In this document: piece by piece, positions 60,469 to 64,000 of the stretch
Layout: the number at the start of each line of letters is the position of its first letter
How positions within the stretch are numbered: position 1 is the stretch's first letter
NCBI GenBank assembly: GCA_048201935.1
Contig: DBFBGR010000007.1
Location: forward strand, 1 to 64,000
Reading direction: 5' to 3'
From: MGBC124762 sp048201935
GTDB lineage: Bacteria; Bacillota; Clostridia; Oscillospirales; Oscillospiraceae
Length of the DNA stretch: 64,000 nt
Program-made: the position numbers and the translations under genes
Notes under the pieces: generated by a model
Told to the model about the DNA's origin: nothing
Database searches by the model: none
What the model saw: the letters and a program-made list of their open reading frames with translations, nothing else

Positions 60469-61836
60469 TTAGAAGAACTTTTCGTAGATGCCCACGGCGA
60501 AGATAAAGAGCACCACCACAGGCAGCACGTAGGTCAGATAGGGCCGCATCCAGCGGCGCATTTTCAAACCTTCGCCGGTGTTGGCCTCCTCTTGGAAGTT
60601 CTTCCAGCCCCAACCGTACCGGGTGACGCAAAACAGCAGGTAGACAAGAGAACCCAGGGGCAAAAAGAGGTTGCTCACCAAAAAGTCCTCCAGGTCCTGG
60701 ATGGTGCCGCCGAAGACGCTCAGCCAGTCCCACTGCCACAGGTTGAAGCCCAGCACGCAGGGCACCGACAGCGCGATGATGACCACCAGGTTCACCACAC
60801 TGGACTTCTTCCGGCTCCAGCCGGTGAGCTCCATGCCGCAGCAGATGATGTTTTCAAACACCGCCAGCACCGTGGAAAGGGCGGCAAAGGACATAAAGAG
60901 GAAGAACAAGCTGCCCCACAGCCGCCCCAGGAACATGTCGGCGAAGATGTTGGGCAGGGTGATGAACACCAGGCTGGGCCCGGCGGTCTGGTCCACGCCG
61001 TAGGTAAAGCAGGCCGGGAAAATGATGAGCCCCGCCGTGATGGCCACAAAGGTGTCCAGGGCCACCACCCGGGCCGATTCGCCCAGCAGCGAGCGCTCCT
61101 TGCCGATGTAGCTGCCGAAGATGGCCATAGCGCCGATGCCCAGGCTCAGGGTAAAAAAGGCCTGGTTCATGGCCCCCACCAGGGTGGAGCCCACGCCCTC
61201 CTCCGCCATGCGGCCAAAGTCGGGCAGCAGATAGAACCGCAGTCCCTCTGCCGCGCCGGGCAGCAGCAGGCTGTGGACCGCCAGGGCCACCATGATGACC
61301 AGCAACGCCACCATCATCACCTTGGTGATACGCTCCAGGCCGTTTTGCAGCCCCACAGCGCACACAAAGATGCCCAGGGCCACCACCACGACCATCCAAA
61401 AGCCCATGGTCACGGGGTCTGCCAGCATGCCGCTGAAGACCTCGGCCACACCGTTCACGTCCTGGCCCTCAAACCGCCCGGCGGCGGTGAGGCAGAAGTA
61501 GTGGAGCATCCACCCGGCCACGGTGGTGTAGAACATCATCAGCAGATAGCAGCCCGCCAGGGTCAGATAGCCGTGGATGTGCCACTTCTGCCCCGGCTTC
61601 TCCAAGGCTTGGTACGCCTTCACCGGGCTCTTCTGGCTGGCCCGGCCCACGGCGAACTCCATGCACAAGATGGGCAGGCCCAGCGCCACCAGAAACAGCA
61701 GGTAAAACAGCACGAAGGCTCCGCCGCCGCCCTGGCCCGCCATGTAGGGGAATTTCCACACGTTGCCGATGCCGATGGCGCATCCCGCCGACAGCAGGAT
61801 GAATCCCATGCGGGTCTTCAGCTTCTCTCTATCCAT
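60469..61836 (-). CDS. neurotransmitter:sodium symporter family transporter
   Basis: This 455-residue protein has about 11-12 membrane segments. The NSS signature GFILLSAGCAIGIGNVWKFPYMAGQGGGGAFVLFY (about residues 11-45, TM1; the unwound region G-I-G-N-V-W) resembles LeuT, and the second mark is ITKVMMVALLVIMVA. It should take up amino acids or aromatic amines with sodium. The initiating ATG is 61836; an in-frame region upstream includes the tRNA gene and is not coding. It is cotranscribed with the GNAT gene. The substrate is unknown; an amino-acid substrate for fermentation is plausible. Confidence 0.9.
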   Translation of the reverse strand: MDREKLKTRMGFILLSAGCAIGIGNVWKFPYMAGQGGGGAFVLFYLLFLVALGLPILCMEFAVGRASQKSPVKAYQALEKPGQKWHIHGYLTLAGCYLLMMFYTTVAGWMLHYFCLTAAGRFEGQDVNGVAEVFSGMLADPVTMGFWMVVVVALGIFVCAVGLQNGLERITKVMMVALLVIMVALAVHSLLLPGAAEGLRFYLLPDFGRMAEEGVGSTLVGAMNQAFFTLSLGIGAMAIFGSYIGKERSLLGESARVVALDTFVAITAGLIIFPACFTYGVDQTAGPSLVFITLPNIFADMFLGRLWGSLFFLFMSFAALSTVLAVFENIICCGMELTGWSRKKSSVVNLVVIIALSVPCVLGFNLWQWDWLSVFGGTIQDLEDFLVSNLFLPLGSLVYLLFCVTRYGWGWKNFQEEANTGEGLKMRRWMRPYLTYVLPVVVLFIFAVGIYEKFF

Positions 61837-61913
61837 AGATCGCGTCTCCCTTTTCCCTTCTTGATAAGCCTGTCTACGAAAAAGCAAGGCCGCCCGGCAG
61901 GCGTCCTTGCTTA

Positions 61914-61987
61914 TGGAGCAGGTGAGGGGAATCGAACCCCCGTGTTCAGCTTGGGAAGCTGACATTCTACCATTGAACTACACCTGC
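61914..61987 (-). tRNA. tRNA-Gly (CCC), second copy with a different body
   Basis: Minus-strand cloverleaf with acceptor arms GCAGGTG and CACCTGC, encoded CCA, anticodon arm TCAGC-TTCCCAA-GCTGA giving CCC. The sequence differs from the tRNA-Gly at 7930-8003. Confidence 0.9.
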
Positions 61988-62084
61988 GTGATCGGTTTGA
62001 GCCTCACGACTAAGGGGAATTATACACCAGCCACCGCCGGGCTGTCAACCATTTCTTGGGGAAAAAGGGCGCAAGGCAAGAAAA

Positions 62085-62114
62085 CCGGGCGGGACGCTGA
62101 CGCGTCCCGCCCGG
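62085..62114 (-). terminator. terminator of the flavoprotein gene
   Basis: CCGGGCGGGACGC-TGAC-GCGTCCCGCCCGG is a 13-bp perfect stem. On the minus strand it is followed by TTTTCTTG. Confidence 0.8.
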
Positions 62115-62147
62115 CTGTTTGCTCGGGTCTTTCGCTGAGAGGAGAGC

Positions 62148-64000
62148 TTACTTGTTGTCGGCGTTCACCGCGTTGGCGGCGGTGCGACCGGAGACGAAGA
62201 TCTCCACGATGGCGTTGCCGCCCAGGCGGTTACCGCCGTGGATGCCGCCGGTGACCTCGCCCGCGGCGTACAGGCCCTCGATGATCTTGCCGCTGGCGTC
62301 CAGCACGTGGCGGTCGGTATCGATGGCCAGACCGCCCATGGTGTGGTGGGTGGAGGGGGCCATGATGCGGATACGCAGGAGCTCGCCGTCGAGCTTGTAG
62401 GTGTCGGCCTTATACTTGCCGTTCTCGTCCACCTCGGCGGTGCCCACCAGCTTGGTGGGATTCTCCTTCTTGACCTCGGGGGGCTCGGTGCCGGCCATAA
62501 CGGCCTTGTCGTAAGCCTCCAGGGTCTCGTAGATGACCTTGGGATCGGCCTTCATGCCGAACTCATCCAGGACCTTCTGGAGCTCGTCGGCACTGGTGGC
62601 GAAGTACACCCGGCCGTCGATCTGGGTCTTGCCGGTGGTAGCGCCGGCCTCCACGCCGGGCTTCACATAGGTGTCGTAGGGATAGGGGAAGCCGACCACG
62701 GTCTCGGCGTTGGAGATCTCCAGGAACACGCCCTGGGTGCCGTTGACCTCGATGCCGTTTTCAAACTCGCCCTGGCTGAGCACGTCGCGCTCGGCGGCCT
62801 CGTTGACGAAGCGCTTGCCGGTGGTGGGGTTGATGTAGGCGGCGTAGTTGCCCGCGCCGAAGGCCAGGTTGCCGTTGTCGATCCAGGAAATGGGCATCAT
62901 CTGGGTCCAGCCCTCGCCCACGGTGGCCGCGCCGGCGGCCTGGCCCATCTTGATGCCGTCGCCCTGCATGGAGCTGCGGTTGGTGGTCTTGGTGGCGTTG
63001 GTGATGTACTTGGCGTCCCAATACTTATTGGTCTCCATGACCTTGGAGATGTTGGCGGCGTAGCCGCCGGTGGCCAGGATGACGCCCTTGTTGGCCCGGG
63101 CGGTGACGGGGGTGCCGTCATACATGGTGGCGGTAACGCCCACCACCTTGCCGCCCTCGATGATGAGGTTCTCGGCGGTGGTCCGGGTCATGATCTTGTT
63201 CTTGTCGCTGCCGTCCACGGTCTTCTTTGTGGTGGCGAAGTAGGTGCCGTACTGGGCGGGCACGTCCATCTGGCCGTCGCCGTCCATATCGCCGCCGGAG
63301 AAGGAGTTCTCTCTCCACCACAGAGCGCCGATGAGGGTGGACTGGTCGGCGTCATTGAACAGAGCGCCCTGATCCTGGAGCCAGGGCTTCAGGTCCTGGC
63401 CGTCCTCGATGAACTGCTTGACCAGGTCCACGTCGCCGTAGATCCACTCGGTCTTGTCCGCGCTCTGGCGGAGGCCGCCGTAGTAGGTCTGGAAGACGTG
63501 GAGGTTGATGGTGGAGAACAGCGTCAGGGTGTTCTCGGCGGCGCCGGCGGCCAGCTTGGGCTCGGCCCAGTCGAGGTAGGCCTTGATCTCCTTCTTCAAC
63601 GCCTGGAGGGTGGGCAGGAACTCGGCGTGAACGCCGTGCTTGGACAGCTCACCGATGTCGCCGGCCTCGTAGTCGTGGTCCTTATAGTAGTCGCCGTCGA
63701 AGGGCTCCTCGGACCAGTTGTAGATGGTCTTCAAGGTCTCGATGGCGCCGTTGCCGGACTTCACCTTGTCATAGGTGGCGCCCCGGTACTCGCCGGAGGT
63801 GGCGTCGGGCTTGTCGGCCTCCCAGCAGAGGTAGGGCATCACGCTCTGGTAAGCGCCGCCGGAGCACAGGGTGTTGCCGCCGATCTCGGCGTTCTTCTCG
63901 ATGACCAGCACGCTGTCGCCGTTCTGGGTGGCCTGGGCGGCCGCGCCCATGCCCGCGCCGCCGGCGCCCACCACCACCACGTCATAGGTGGCCTCGATGG
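62148..64000 (-). CDS. FAD-dependent fumarate-reductase-like flavoprotein (5' end beyond the window)
   Basis: The 618 visible residues run off the right edge without a start codon; the reading frame is open to position 64000. A FAD Rossmann motif VVVGAGGAGMGAA starts near the edge. Later comes the Fcc3/UrdA-type catalytic set: RFVNEAAERD for the acid-base arginine loop, THHTMGGLAIDTDRHVL for a substrate-binding His, and AAGEVTGGIHGGNRLGGNA for the substrate-carboxylate Arg region. In place of the His-containing QAHPT motif of soluble fumarate reductases the sequence reads QMMPIS, so fumarate itself may not be the substrate. The usual N-terminal FMN-binding or heme domain, and any signal peptide, would lie outside. 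The family includes urocanate, cinnamate and methacrylate reductases. Confidence 0.8.
   Translation of the reverse strand, partial: IEATYDVVVVGAGGAGMGAAAQATQNGDSVLVIEKNAEIGGNTLCSGGAYQSVMPYLCWEADKPDATSGEYRGATYDKVKSGNGAIETLKTIYNWSEEPFDGDYYKDHDYEAGDIGELSKHGVHAEFLPTLQALKKEIKAYLDWAEPKLAAGAAENTLTLFSTINLHVFQTYYGGLRQSADKTEWIYGDVDLVKQFIEDGQDLKPWLQDQGALFNDADQSTLIGALWWRENSFSGGDMDGDGQMDVPAQYGTYFATTKKTVDGSDKNKIMTRTTAENLIIEGGKVVGVTATMYDGTPVTARANKGVILATGGYAANISKVMETNKYWDAKYITNATKTTNRSSMQGDGIKMGQAAGAATVGEGWTQMMPISWIDNGNLAFGAGNYAAYINPTTGKRFVNEAAERDVLSQGEFENGIEVNGTQGVFLEISNAETVVGFPYPYDTYVKPGVEAGATTGKTQIDGRVYFATSADELQKVLDEFGMKADPKVIYETLEAYDKAVMAGTEPPEVKKENPTKLVGTAEVDENGKYKADTYKLDGELLRIRIMAPSTHHTMGGLAIDTDRHVLDASGKIIEGLYAAGEVTGGIHGGNRLGGNAIVEIFVSGRTAANAVNADNK

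Overview
The window is about 64 kb of a GC-rich, endospore-forming Gram-positive chromosome. It most likely comes from the class Clostridia, in the Oscillospiraceae or a close relative. The evidence is a Bacillota-type rimP-nusA-ylxR-ylxQ-infB-rbfA-nrnA-truB-ribF cluster, a T-box leader before ileS, a CIRCE element before clpB, sporulation genes (a SpoIIE-type phosphatase, SpoVAC, a DacF-type carboxypeptidase, an exosporium-like collagen protein) and a strict-anaerobe amino-acid fermentation operon. I see no integrated phage, insertion sequence or CRISPR array. The species assignment is inference.

Layout. Positions 1-950 hold the 3' end of a 23S rRNA gene, tRNA-Lys, tRNA-Glu, 5S rRNA, tRNA-Asn, tRNA-Met and tRNA-Trp. 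From 1.0 to 20.8 kb there is a mix of regulators, transport, sporulation and housekeeping genes: a membrane-tethered XRE regulator, a binding lipoprotein, a MATE pump, a SpoIIE-like phosphatase, dacF, pgi, spoVAC, a ferredoxin with hemW, T-box-ileS, tex and a DUF1846 gene. From 20.9 to 30.8 kb lies the metabolic centrepiece, a nine-gene reductive Stickland-type module. It encodes a dehydratase activator, the two dehydratase subunits, a class III CoA-transferase, a D-2-hydroxyacid dehydrogenase, an acyl-CoA dehydrogenase, EtfB and EtfA, and it ends in a GntR/FadR-type regulator. A strong promoter precedes it, and a perfect FadR-type operator palindrome lies immediately downstream of the -10 box. 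Together these enzymes should reduce a 2-oxo acid from an amino acid to the 2-hydroxy acid, activate it to the CoA thioester, dehydrate it to the 2-enoyl-CoA and reduce that to the saturated acid, probably with electron bifurcation.

From 30.8 to 32.5 kb is a palindrome-rich spacer and a lower-GC beta-helix surface protein. From 32.5 to 41.5 kb, on the minus strand, is the translation/transcription cluster, with pyrE upstream. From 41.5 to 54.3 kb are a secreted protein of unknown function, uvrB, a YbaK deacylase, a hybrid histidine kinase, ispDF, carD, a polysaccharide deacetylase and an aminotransferase. From 54.3 to 55.0 kb is a small AT-richer divergent module: an unknown gene facing a ribbon-helix-helix regulator across an array of TGTAAGA operators. 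A second ribbon-helix-helix gene lies at 49.4 kb. From 55.0 to 64.0 kb are CIRCE-clpB, a collagen-like protein with a 63-bp tandem repeat, a glycosyltransferase, a GNAT acetyltransferase, a sodium:amine/amino-acid symporter, a second tRNA-Gly(CCC), and the C-terminal part of a fumarate-reductase-like flavoprotein that runs off the end.

Start codons were chosen from Shine-Dalgarno spacing. Promoter calls rest on -35/-10 boxes read by eye. No database search was possible.
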